Positions 21,100-32,131 are shown, numbered from the stretch's first letter. The stretch: DNA of 64,000 nucleotides from Russula earlei (GCA_025769875.1 JAGFNK010000021.1:186001-250000); one strand, 5' to 3'. The notes: generated from the sequence alone by a model not told the origin. Made by a program: numbers and translations.

Positions 21100-23352
21100 G
21101 TGACTATGTCAACTTCGGGTCTCCATTCGACGATTCTGATGCAGACATTATCCTTCGTTCGAGTTCCGTTCCGTATCTAAATTGACCGAAGAGAACCGTG
21201 CCACAGCGACACAATTGAACTCCACTTTTTTCTGTTCAAGGCATACCAGTTTTCGAGAGATTGCTACCCGAATCCCAACACTCCAACCCAGACAAGCAAC
21301 ACGGGATAACTATGGTATTCTAACTGTCTTATGTCTTCCTGACGCCAGCCCCCGAGCCCACCTCGAAGTGGGAATCGGGATATGAAGCGGGAACTTGCCT
21401 GCAATTCACCAGCACTCGTACCTTCTTTTCCTCTTGACTATTCCGTGAAGTCGGTATGTGTCTCGCCCACCCTCTGTTTCCCGTTCGCCCCAAACGCCAT
21501 GTGGTTGTCACTGCCCAGTAGCTCTAGATCCCGACCGATATGTACATAATGCCCCAGGCTTGTCCCTTAAGACGGCGAGTGGGATCTTCGACAACGCAAT
21601 CTAGCTCTCAGTTTCCCCTTTTGCTCCAAGTCTGACTGACGACGCCGCGGCGGTGTCACTTCCCGAGGATCGAAACACCTTGCCTTTGCTCCTCACTACC
21701 ATATATACCGATGTCGCCCATCCTCGGACGCTCAATGCCATGTTGTCGTCCCCATTGACCCCCTTAGGGACATACAGCACTCGTGTGGCCCCTGTCTTGA
21801 CCGCTCAAGATGCCTTTCGTACATACGTGCTTGCATTCAACAAGGGTCTGAAGGATGAAGCCCTCGAAGCAGCACTATGGACTCTGTCGATACCGCAGAC
21901 AATCGAAACATATGGAGAAGACCTCTCGATTGCTTCTGGGCCCGCGCTTTATACACTATGGAGACATCGAGAGAGGGTTCTGAACGCGATAGAGGTCGGA
22001 ATTGAGGGATGCACAGCAGACGTTGGGGACCTTCGAGAGTGGTTGAGCGGCTCCCATGGCATCCATAACTCTTGCCCAGATCTGGGACCAGGCCCGCGGG
22101 ACAAACTTCTCGTCTCCAATAAAAGGTTGACTGCGGACTTCTTATCGATGAGCTTTCCCAGGCTCGTTGAGACTATGTCATCTCAAGGAAGGCTCCAGTG
22201 CATTTCGTGTGGGAACGAGTTACATCTCGACCTATGGCGTCTGTTCAGTTGCTTGGAACGGCATGTAAAGTATCAAGTTGAGCAGGCAAGTTCAGCCTTC
22301 CTCGTTCTTGCAGATGGACTCTCGATGACTGATGACAGCCGTGTTAGGTGCATCTCGACCTGTTGCCACTTTTTGACGGCTCTGAAGAGCATGCCGCTGC
22401 TTCCCAGTCTTCACAGTCTAATAATTTTGGCACGCCGTTCGATCGACAGGACGCAGACCTGATTATACGTTCATCCGATCAAGTGGACTTTCATGTTCAC
22501 AAGGTCGTCCTTGGCACCGCCTCTGTCATTTTCGAGGACATGTTTACTGTGGCAGGACCATCGCCTGGCGAACAGGGACAAAACATTCCTGTTATCAACC
22601 TTGTCGAGGATTCGAAGACATTGTACCACTTGCTTATGGCAATCTATCCAATCGACTGCAGCATTCCTGACATATTAGAAGATGCACTCTCACTCCTCAT
22701 TGCTTGCCAGAAATACCAGATGGATTCCGCTCTTACATGTATCCGATCCTTACTCAGGGACCACATGCCCTCATTGTTCACCGCACCAACTTCATTCCGT
22801 GCTTATGGCATTGCAAGTCGGTATCATCTGGAAGAAGAGGTTCGCCTTGCTGCACAGGCGACCCTGGAGCGCGCTTTAGATTTCGATGAATGTGGGGAAG
22901 ACTTGCGGTTCATATCTGGAGCTGATTTATTGCAGTTGTGGAGATATCGTGGGGAATGCACTAAGGTGGCGAAGAATTGCATCAGTCAATTGAAAACTAA
23001 TGCTCGCCAGAACGAACCAAAGTCGAGTTTTCTCTATGACGCGGAAAGACCATTCATGACGGGGTGGTGCTATGACCATTTCCTCAACAGGGCTGCAGAT
23101 AAGCCGTCCCCCAAGTTGATCACAGATCGACAAGCGGTCGAAACGGCTCTAAAAGAGTACCGAACCGCCTATGGTTCTGTGTATTCGCTAACCAATGAAA
23201 CAAGGATATGTGAGTCCATACGTGCAGAAGTGGAGGAAATTTTGAGGGCTGCAATTGATACGGTAAGCACCGACTGCCTTTGGTCCTAATGGGATCTCCT
23301 GACATGAATTGCGTGGCAGGTCGACATTAACACCCTGCGTGGATTTAGTTAA
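21100..23352 (+). pseudogene. Dual BTB/POZ gene, array copy 3 (5' half damaged, 3' half open)
   Basis: The promoter word and the NFGSPFDDSDAD start region are recognisable from about 21100, but the start codon is lost and frames shift repeatedly to about 21335. A segment of about 316 bp then interrupts the domain (see 21343-21658). From 21653 a long frame is open: LPEDRNTLPLLLTTIY, then AFRTYVLAFNKGLKDEALEAAL, a CISC motif, the GC-AG intron (22286-22347), and the complete second BTB exon (22348-23262, 915 nt). Intron 2 is 23263-23319 and the terminal exon ends at 23352. It might still yield a protein lacking most of BTB1 if transcribed from an internal start, but it is best treated as a damaged paralogue. 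Confidence 0.75.
21343..21658. mobile_element. 316-bp insertion inside BTB copy 3
   Basis: The paralogues are continuous at this site (cttcctgaggatcgcgac), whereas copy 3 has 316 bp of unrelated sequence. The flanks read CTTCCTGA (21335-21342) and CTTCCCGA (21659-21666), an 8-bp near-duplication like a target site. No convincing terminal inverted repeat or coding capacity was seen, so it could be a decayed non-autonomous DNA element or another kind of filler. Confidence 0.55.
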
Positions 23353-23606
23353 TTGCTTGTCGAACTTTAAGGCCTTCCTATGCCCTCCAATTGGCCTTTT
23401 TTCGTTGTTATAGTAGAGACGTGCGCAAAATAGCATTTGAGATTGGCATTCACCTTTCCGCTGGAGTCACGTCCCTCTGACTCTCGTCTCGATGTGGCCT
23501 TCTTTAGGAAACAATTCGTCTTAAGATCCAGACACCCATCGTTCCCTAGGCCGGGGTCTGTTGAAATCGAGGCTTACGCAGCCAGGACCATGACCTGCAT
23601 GTTGTA
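23353..23606. other. 3' flank of BTB copy 3
   Basis: No gene seen. The usual 3' trailer of the array is only partly preserved, and the sequence then changes into the DUF7918-like remnant. Confidence 0.4.
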
Positions 23607-23876
23607 AAATGCCAATACAATGCAAATCATGGATACGGATTGCATCGTGGAATTATATCGGAACGCAGCAAGAACGAAGGATGGTGTTATACACTTCCGG
23701 AGCCTACCGTCTGGTCAACATGGAAGGTGACGATCAAACATCGTTGGTGCACATTCTGGTCCATTCAATCACTCCCGAGGCACCCATCCCTGTCCGTTTT
23801 GGCTCGCCCCTGCGGAGGCTTCGCTTTCAGATGATGCAGAGACCTACAAGGGCCCATGGGGCGTACCCGTACGCAT
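23607..23876 (+). pseudogene. DUF7918-like gene remnant
   Basis: The frame reads HRGIISERSKNEGWCYTL, which parallels HEGRVSERSKKAGWHHV of the intact gene at 26690-27852; the DNA around cggaacgcagcaagaa is also close. About 250 bp of the middle of the gene is left, without the 5' exons or the tail. Confidence 0.55.
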
Positions 23877-23916
23877 AGACAGTGACATGGAAAACAGGAA
23901 TGTGGGCGTGAGAGGG

Positions 23917-24005
23917 TCGTAATGTGCTGGACCGATGCATGGCGTGTGTGGCTGGTCAGAAGCTGCGTGTAAGGCGCCCGCAAACGCAGGGTCGCCCTTG
24001 AAAAT
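23917..24005 (+). pseudogene. Remnant of GEP4 3' coding region
   Basis: About 90 bp align with GEP4 bases 14733-14823. The shared run ggcgcccgc.a.cgcag.gtcgccct is the clearest part. The frame is destroyed by substitutions and small indels. It lies upstream of BTB copy 4, as real GEP4 lies upstream of copy 1, so it marks the edge of a duplicated block. Confidence 0.65.
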
Positions 24006-24133
24006 CATCTGTGGGACGTGCATCAGGTAGCGCGGGAACCTTGCAGCTTGCAGCAAAGGCTGGACGACCGTCCGATTTTGGATCTCCGACAGAGACTACG
24101 CACTTGTCTACCCCACGTCACTGCTTACTCGAG

Positions 24134-24141
24134 TACCAAAT
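24134..24141 (+). promoter_or_regulatory. TACCAAAT motif, BTB copy 4 promoter
   Basis: Octamer 91 bp before the copy 4 start, followed by GCGAGTTTGCC and AGAGGACAAGGCATGC, close to the copy 1 promoter. Confidence 0.4.
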
Positions 24142-24232
24142 GAAGAAATGCGAGTTTGCCTAGAGGACAAGGCATGCTGCTGCGGCATGCGTTCTTGCGT
24201 CTGTACAACTGATCCCACCAGATCAGAGCACC

Positions 24233-26246
24233 ATGCCCATCTATGACAACTTCGGGTCTCCGTTCGATGGTTCAGACGCAGACCTCATTCTTCGTTCACG
24301 GCCCGTACCAGCCTCTGAATTGCTGGGCGAGATTCATGCCGCAGCGATACCCTCCGATGCCTGGCGCAAAATGCGGCCAACACACTTCCGTGTTCACAAG
24401 TTATTTCTGATCAAGGCGTCTCCCGTCTTCCAGCGATTGCTATCCGAAACCTCCCAGTCCCTACATTCCTCTGGCAACCCAGACAACGATCTGGGAATCA
24501 CGCGAGATAATTGTGATACTCTCCCCGTCTTATGCCTTTCCGAGGATCGCGAAACCTTGCATTCCCTCCTCACAGCCATTTACCCTACAGAGGTTGCCTA
24601 TCCTCAAACACTTGAGGCCTTGATGAAGATATATGCTGCCACAAAGAAATATGAAATGTCCTCTGCCTTGGCCCTGTTCCGGACATACAGCACTCGCGTG
24701 GCCCCTATCATGACCACCAAAAATGCCTTTCGTGCATACATATTTGCCTTCAACGAGGCCCTAAAGGAGGAGGCCTTGGAAGCGGCACGACTGACTCTGT
24801 CGTTACCGCATACGATTGAAACCTACGGAGAAGACCTCTGCATTGCTTCGGGTCCTGCACTTTATGCATTATGGAGACATCGACAGGTGGTCTCACAGGC
24901 AATAGGGAAAGGTGTCCAGGCGTGCGTAGAGGAAGTAGGGGACCTTCGGGGCTGGAGAAATCAGTCATCCTGCGCTTGTAGTGGGGGGAATATAGGACAA
25001 GCGACATCGAAATTCCGCGAATTCACACAGAAGCTCATCGCGGACTTCTCTCTGATGACTTTCCCCAGTTTCCTCGAGACGATGTCATCTCAAGAGAGAG
25101 ACAATTGCTATTCTTGTAGGCGCTATGTACAGTTGGACCTATTGCGACTGTTTAGTTGCTTGGAACAACACGTAAACGATCACATCGAGGAGGCAAGTCC
25201 AAACGTCCTCCTTATCGCAGATGGACTCCAATCGCTAATGACGGTTGCAGGCGCATCGCGAATTGTTTCCACTTTTCGATGGCTCAGAAGAACCTCCTCG
25301 GCCACCTGGCGAACAGCCTAGGAATTTTGGCACGCCATTCAATCAAAGTGACGCAAACTTGATTATACGCTCATCCGATCAAGTGGATTTCCACGTTCAC
25401 AAGGCTGTCCTTGGCATTGCCTCTGTCGTCTTTGATGACATGTTTACAGCACCAGGACCATCGCCCCATGAACAGGGACAAGACAATCAAGTAATTAACC
25501 TGACCGAGGGCTCAAAGACATTGCATTACCTACTCACAACGATCTACCCTGTCGATCCTAGCATTCCAGAGACGTCGGAAGATGCTCTCTCTCTCCTCGC
25601 TACTTGCCACAAATATCACATGGATTTTACCGCAACTCATATCCGTTCCTTATTACAGGAAATCACGCCTCCGATATTTACCACACCAAATTCGTTCCAC
25701 GCATACGGGATCGCAAGTCGGTATAATCTTAAAGAAGAAACGCTCCATTCTGCGCGGTTGACACTGGAGCGCCCTTTGAATTTCGACGAATGTGGCGAGG
25801 ACTTGCGATTTGTATCGGGAGCTCATCTCTTCCGGTTGCGGGGATACCGTTCAAAGTGCACCACAGTCCTGAAGGATTGCATCAGCCAAATGAAAGCCAA
25901 CGAAGATAAGATTCGACCCACGTCGAGTTACTATAATTACAATCAACGACCAATCATGACAGGGTGGTGCTACGACCATTTCCTCAAAAAGATTGAGGAA
26001 ACGCCATCCACCTAGGCTGATCACGGATCCACAAGCCTTCCAAACGGCCATGGCAGCGCATCGAAGCTCCTACGGTTACTCAGTATACTCGCTGGCCGAC
26101 GAAACAAGGCTATGGGAGTCCATACGTGCAGAAGTCGAGGAAATTTTGAGGGTTAAAATGGAGGAGGTAAGCAATTCCTTGGATCCCAATAGGGTTTTTT
26201 GATCTGGAATGCACGGCAGGTCGACATTCACGGACTTTCCGCGTGA
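24233..26246 (+). CDS. Dual BTB/POZ domain protein, array copy 4 (one-base insertion near the end)
   Basis: Start MPIYDNFGSPFDGSDADLIL. BTB1 is longer than in copy 1 because of an insertion (AAIPSDAWRKMRPTHF). The CYSC motif and LDLLRLF precede the GC-AG intron at 25193-25250 (gcaagt...ttgcag). Exon 2 continues AHRELFPLFDGSEEPP, then BTB2 with VDFHVHKAVLGIASVVFDDM. Exon 2 (25251-26166) is 916 nt, one base too long. An extra C near 26011 turns the family's PSPKLIT-like segment into PST-stop and removes about the last 60 residues. The remaining text to KMEE, the last intron (26167-26219) and the stop at 26244-26246 are otherwise conserved. This is either an assembly error or a young truncation. 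Confidence 0.8.
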
Positions 26247-26403
26247 GTCTGGTTAATTACCTACCTCACTTGATAGTTGTCATGTCAATCCCGCCTACAT
26301 CTTCCTCTGGTCATCCTTTCAAGGCCCATAGTAATGACGCGACACCGGTGGATTAGATTAACTTTGCACCAAGTCCTCGCAATTATGTCAACAGCGAATT
26401 GGG

Positions 26404-26520
26404 CAACCCAGACAACGAAGCTAGGATGAAATGAGATATTATGCATCAACGATCGCGATGCCAAGCGCATTCTCTCCTGACGGCCACTTACCTGCTCACA
26501 GAAACAGTAGAGAGCATGTT
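26404..26520 (+). pseudogene. Fragment of a further BTB gene
   Basis: The DNA resembles the middle of BTB1: caacccagacaac, gagata, gatcgcgat, gcattctctcct and gcatgtt occur in the same order as in copy 5, with a deletion in the middle. It is a sixth, nearly erased member of the array. Confidence 0.5.
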
Positions 26521-26689
26521 AGTGTTGGAACGTGCTTTCACAGAACGGAATGAGACACCTGTGTGCCCATGTGATGCGCCTGGGAGTTCGTGCAACACGC
26601 CACACCGGTTCCTAACGGCCCGGTAGCACAGTACAGTATAATAGATGGCACTTCATTACGGCCTTTCAAGTTTACTCTACAGCTGAACC

Positions 26690-27852
26690 ATGCCCCTTCG
26701 TTTGCCTCCGTTGAACTTTGCTATCATATGTGGTGGGAATGAACTAGAAACATATGATGTAAAGCAAGAGGGTCCGTGTTCAATGACGGCCTTTGTAGCA
26801 AGTGAAGCCGGCAAGGTAAGCGTTCCCCCAACCCTGTTCACCGGGATTAGGCAACGTATTGCAATCAGCACTTCAAAATTATGCTCAATAACCACCTATT
26901 GGATTCTGGCCTCTCGATTTACTTGCATATCGACGGAGAGCGCGTTTACCAGTGCCATTTAGGAGCTGGGCAGAGCGGCCAGATATTAGGGATCTATAAG
27001 GACTCTACTTCGGTGCTTCCTTTCAAATTTCAGGAGCTGGAGCTTGTCGGTGCGTTCGCTAGCATTTTTCTGGCAACGATCCGCCCTCATCTGCCACTGG
27101 AGATCCGGACTTGGAAAATGCTCCCGTCATACCCGAAATGGGGACCATTGAACTTCGAGCCTGCCGCAGCCGGGCCCGGGCCACTGTAGAATATTTACCT
27201 AGCCCAATCCATGGATTACATGAAGGCCGTGTATCGGAGCGCAGCAAGAAGGCAGGGTGGCATCATGTGAGGTAAAACATTTCAGAAGTCACACGTCCGA
27301 TTCTCGTCCAGGTGATGCTCATTGTTCGACACAGCACTGCAGATGAGGTGCCTATCAAAGGGCCGATGCATACAGTAATTGCAGAATATATTGACCCACC
27401 AAATGCACCGTGTGCGTCCTTCAAGGTCTTTTATCGTCCAAGAGGTGAGATCTTTCATACCTCCTGCAACCTAGCTAATCCGTTGCCAGAATTGTTGATG
27501 GCTCAAGGCGTGATAACCGGACACACCCTAGGCAATGGAATGTCCGAGGTCGATGATAGGGATCGCCGTAGAGAGGACGGCCCGTCTGGTCCTTCTAAAA
27601 GACGTCCTGGTCCCACAGTCAAGAAAGAAGAGACCGATGTAGGCGATCGCGCACAGAGAATTCGAGCTCTTCAGGTCAGTCAACCAGTCCTTCTGCATCA
27701 CTGCCGTCTGACGATCATGCGTGTAGGCCGAATTAGATTCTTTGATAGCGGAGCAATCCAGCTCCTCTGTTAAGCGTGAGCGGAGATCTCCCTCCCCAAT
27801 TATCCTGGGTCATGCCGCCGGGGAGGTCATTGATCTTACCCTTGAGGACTGA
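26690..27852 (+). CDS. DUF7918-domain protein with C-terminal SUMO-interaction-like motif
   Basis: Function unknown. The domain is common in Agaricomycetes, often expanded and linked to nuclear-looking tails. Six exons fit: MPLRLPPLNFAIICGGNELETYDV...SEAGK; HFKIMLNNHLLDSGLSIYLHIDGERV...LELV; DPDLENAPVIPEMGTIELRA...KKAGWHH; VMLIVRHSTADEVPIKGP...YRPR; ELLMAQGVITGHTLGNGM...RIRALQ; AELDSLIAEQ... to the end. The middle carries the family phrase GRVSERSKKAGWHHV. The tail is basic and contains KKEETD and KRERRSPSP; it ends EVIDLTLED, a hydrophobic core followed by acids as in SUMO-interaction motifs. The stop is at 27850-27852. It lies between BTB copies 4 and 5. Confidence 0.82.
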
Positions 27853-28517
27853 TTGACCGAGAACCCAGAGTCTTATGATCTTTTCGTTCCTAGCGTTTCC
27901 CGGGCTTTTCACGGTGGTGGATGTGGCTGTGGACTTTCTGGCACGATGGTTTCAACTGTGTATGTTATATCTGTTATCCCGACATCTAATACCACTTTTT
28001 TCGAAACGCCAATATTAATCGAGAGTTAGCGTAGTAGTATCTATTAACACAGTGCCTCATTTTTGAGGTGGTAGTTTTTTTTAGCAAAGTCCAACGGAGT
28101 GGGAACCAGAAACAGGTGAAGGGCCAATCAGAGAATTGGTGCATAGGTGCATAAGCGACATGGATTGTGCGACATCGTTGAACTGTGCGAAAAGTACCTG
28201 CAAGCACAGGGACGCTTTTAAAGCGCGTCGGAGAGTAGCAGAAAGTTGAACCGTGCGAAGAAAGCTGGGCAAGTGCCGCGACGATAAGCATGATGGGTGG
28301 CGCATATTTTGAGTGACAGGCTAAAACGATGCGGCGGCCGCCCGCTCAGGGCCTTTGTGTCTGAAACGAATAATGCTTTCCGTGTCGTCGAGAGCAAAAA
28401 TACGAAAGATTAGCAGCGAGGGGTGCGTCTGTTTTCGTTCCTTTTTTTGCGGTGCCGGTGAGATGCTCTTACGCGGACAGTCGGAGAGGGGGAAGACGGA
28501 CTGGGTTGTTGATCGCA
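27853..28517. other. Intergenic between DUF7918 gene and BTB copy 5
   Basis: No gene recognised. The BTB copy 5 promoter word is at the right end. Confidence 0.4.
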
Positions 28518-28525
28518 TACCAAAT
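28518..28525 (+). promoter_or_regulatory. TACCAAAT motif, BTB copy 5 promoter
   Basis: Octamer 76 bp before the copy 5 start, followed by ATGAGTTTGCCATGAGGAC as in the other promoters. Confidence 0.4.
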
Positions 28526-28601
28526 ATGAGTTTGCCATGAGGACGACAAACATGCTGCGTCCTATCGTGCTGCGCGACTGGTCCTACCAGAACTCAGCAC
28601 C

Positions 28602-30610
28602 ATGTCCCCCTCTTGCGATTATGACAACTTCAGGTCCCCATTTGACGATCCGGATGCAGATCTCATCCTCCGTTCAAGGCCCGTGCCAGTGACAGCGTCT
28701 GAAGTGGCGGGAGAAAGTAATGCCATAGCGACACAATTCCGTGTTCACAAGTTATTTCTGATCAAAGCATCCCCTGTTTTCAAGAGACTGCTATCCGAAA
28801 CCTCATCCCGTCACTCCAATCCAGACAACCAACTCGGAATCACACGAGATAACTATGATGGCCTACCCGTCCTATGCCTTTCCGAGGATCGCGACACCCT
28901 GCATTCTCTTCTCACAGCCATTTACCCTATCAATATCTCTCATCCTTTGACTATAGAGGCCATGTTGAAGACATGTGCTGCCTCAAGGAAATATAAAATG
29001 ACTTCCACCTTGGCTCGGTTCCAGGCAGACTACACTCGTGTGGCCTCCGTGACGGCCAGCAAAACTGCGCTCCGTACATACATGGTTGCATTTAACGATG
29101 GCCGAAAGGAAGAGGCTCTAGAAGCGGCGCTGTGGGCTCTGCCCTTACCTCAGACAATTGAAACCTACGGAGAAGACCTCTGCCTCGCTTCGGGGGCTGC
29201 ACTTTATGCACTATGGAGATATCGGCAGAAGGCTTTAGAGACAATAGAAGTCAAATTCCAGGATTGCGTACAGAAACTTGGAGACTTTCGAGGCTGGATA
29301 AACCACTCGCACAGTTCTTGCTCAGAAATGGGACCGGGCCCACGAGATCAACTCCTCCGCTTCACACGCAAACTGATCACTGATTTCTCGCCGATGAGCT
29401 CGTATACTTTCTTCGAGTTCATGAAATCCCAAGGAGAACCCATATGCAAGTCGTGCAAGACCTACTTGCAGTTGGACCTCTTGCGTTTGTTCGAAGTCCT
29501 GGAAGAATGCGTGAACGATCACATCGAGGAGGCAAGTCTAGCCTTTCTCCGAGATGCGGATGTCGATGAACTCAAATGGCTAATGAACACTCTTGCAGGT
29601 GCATCGAGACTTGATGCCACTTTTCGATGGCTCAGAGGAACCCGCCGATCCTCCCCCCTCTGGGGAACAGCCTAGAAAGTTTGGCACGCCATTCGATCGA
29701 GGGGATGCAGATCTGGTTATACGCACATCCGATCAAACCGATTTCCATGTTCATAAGGCTGTCCTTCGCACTGCCTCCGCCGTTTTTGGGGATATGTTTA
29801 CAGCGCCAGGGCCATCACCCAGCGAACAGGGACAAAATATCCCTATTATTAGCTTGACCGAGGACTCGAAGACATTGCACCGCTTGCTGACAATGATCTA
29901 TCCAATCGATCGCAGCATTCCTGAGACATTGGAAGACACGCTTTCTCTCCTCGCGACTTGTAACAAGTATCAGATGGATTCAACCGCATCGCGTATTCGC
30001 CACTTACTAAAGAAACACACGGCTCCGTTATTAACCACACCCAATGCACTCCGCGCGTATGGCTTCGCGAGTCGGTATCATTTTAAAGAGGAGGTCCTGC
30101 TTTCTGCGCGCCTGACATTGGAGCGTGCTTTGGGTATCAACGAATGTGGCGAAGACTTGCGATTCATGTCGGGAGCCGATCTCTTCCGCTTGTGGAGATA
30201 TCGTACTGAATGTACCAAGATCGTGAGAGATTGCATCAGTGGGCTGAAAAGCAACGAGAAAAATGATCGATCCAGGTCGGGCCGTAATGACAGTCGCCAA
30301 TACGTGACAGAATGGTGTTACGATTACTTCCACGGCAGGGTTGCAGACAAGCCATCACCTAAGTTGGTCACAGATCAACAAGCGTTCGAAACTGCTCTAA
30401 CAACGTATCGAAACTCATATCCCGGTTCTCGTTACCCTGTGCATTCGCAGGCCGATGAGACTAGATTGTTAGGAACCTTACGCGCAGATGTCGAAACAAA
30501 ATTGACAGCTGCAATCAATGAGGTAGGCCGCATCACCTCGGATCCAAATAAGATTTCTTAAGCTGGACGTATGACAGGTGGATGTCGAGATTCTTTCCAT
30601 GCCGGGCTAG
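28602..30610 (+). CDS. Dual BTB/POZ domain protein, array copy 5 (intact)
   Basis: Exons are 28602-29531, 29599-30522 and 30578-30610. The total of 1887 nt predicts 628 aa, the same length as copy 1 despite clear sequence divergence. BTB1 begins DNFRSPFDDPDADLILRS. The first half ends with CKSCKTYLQLDLLRLFEVLE and HIEE. Intron 1 is GC-AG (gcaagt...cttgcag), giving VHRDLMPLFDGSEEPADPP. BTB2 begins FGTPFDRGDADLVIRTSDQ, then TDFHVHKAVLRTASAVFGDM. The end is VDVEILSMPG. Conserved equal length in the two outer copies suggests both are under selection. Confidence 0.88.
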
Positions 30611-31608
30611 TCAGTTATTTACATCACCCACGGAATGTATTAATGCCACCCACACCAATACGCTTTCTTTCTGTCAGCCTTCAGACCATAAGTTGAATAG
30701 TTCCGCACGAAAGACTGTAGCGTCACAAATTGCACTAAAGGGAGCACAACGTGCTCAACTTGCTGATGCCGCGGCCTTTTTTTTGGAAGTGCTTCATTCT
30801 CGGTAGCGAAGTCTACCACTACTTCTAATAGGTGTTAGATAGCAGGAGAAAACAGCTCAGCCCTTATCTAACGTGCTGCAGCCGGTTCGGGGACTGTATG
30901 TGAGGGTGGATACATCTATGCACACCAGCTTGTGTTCAGCGTGGGGAGCCAGTGGGGCTCAGGATACGTAAGTTGAGGGGAAATTTTACCATAGCCTCCT
31001 ACCCACTAAAACCTCATGGTTAAGATCCGATTGTTCAGAGTGGATTCTTTCAAAGAGGGTATGACAGACGTGAGGTGTTGAGGGTTGGTTCGATGAGGTG
31101 GGCGGTGTGCCATTGTCGGTGACCAACATGTAAGAGGAACAAAGGTGAGTCGAGTCGTTAAAGGCAGTCGGGGGCCTGTGTAGGCATACACGTAGGAGTA
31201 CGGTAAGTGGCATGAGGACTTTCGGGTCGGTTGGTCTCTGCGGGCTCAAGGATTGGAGGGCAAAAGTTATGGCTCAGGCTGCAGCACTGAAGCTCTTTGA
31301 GTGTCGTTGATGAGGGCTTCTAAAGTAGGGATTTGTTTGTGATCGTTATTAGTTGGTAGGCATCCGATAATGCCGTGCGGGTTGTAAGGGAGGACGGGTG
31401 GACCTGGCTTTGCAGCAGTCACTGTCATCTTCAATTCTTCCCATCCTTGCCACGCCGCTCATGAACAACTCGCGCTGGAGTATGTCAACTCATGAGACCT
31501 AAATGCTGATGGTATCATACATGCTGACAATTCACCGGCCAAAGTAACCACCCCATTGCTCGTCCCACGCACAGTCGTACGGGTCACCTTACATACATCA
31601 GCTCCTAC
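30611..31608. other. Intergenic, no gene recognised
   Basis: About 1 kb with only short open frames. It contains the 3' ends of BTB copy 5 and HUB1, which converge. Confidence 0.5.
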
Positions 31609-32002
31609 TTAATACATCTCAAGACTCATCCCATCGTGGATCTCGTAGTCGTCAAGTGTTATGTGATCCTTGAATGTCGTGTACCTAGACATAATGGTTT
31701 GAGTATTATCATGGACAGGAAGCACGGAAGACATGCGAGACCATTTCTTGAGCTGAATCTTGCGGTAATCCGTGCCGGTTTGCGCAGCAATGAGCTTCTT
31801 AAGATCGCCCACTGTATCTTGTGGGCTGCATTTGACGCGTACTGGATGAGTTGCCCATCATGAGTAAGGGTGCGCCAGCAAAGAGAGGGTGAGACCTTTA
31901 CGACCCAAGCGATCGTTTGCGATGACCTGTTCCCGAATAGTCAGAGGGTGGCGAAGGGTTTGTTCATCTGTGAAAATCAAAGCGTACTTCGATGAGAGCC
32001 AT
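31609..32002 (-). CDS. HUB1: Ubiquitin-like modifier HUB1/UBL5
   Basis: Small ubiquitin-like protein that binds spliceosomal proteins non-covalently and modulates splicing. Four exons, 31988-32002, 31896-31926, 31742-31841 and 31609-31684, sum to 222 nt, i.e. 73 aa, exactly the family length. They read [33 protein letters not shown] and [20 protein letters not shown], ending LEMY without a Gly-Gly tail, as expected for HUB1. The first two coding exons are only 15 and 31 nt. The family usually ends in a double tyrosine plus one residue; here it ends in one Tyr followed directly by TAA. The flanking genes give no functional context. Confidence 0.95.
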
Positions 32003-32131
32003 ATGTTTTCGAACCGAAGAGTACAGTCAGAGACAGGAAGCAAGGCCGTGCAGTCAGTCTGCGCCAAAGTCGTCTGATGTAAGCCGACTCGACACTCACT
32101 CAGACATCTTATCTTATCAAGGCCAATCTCT

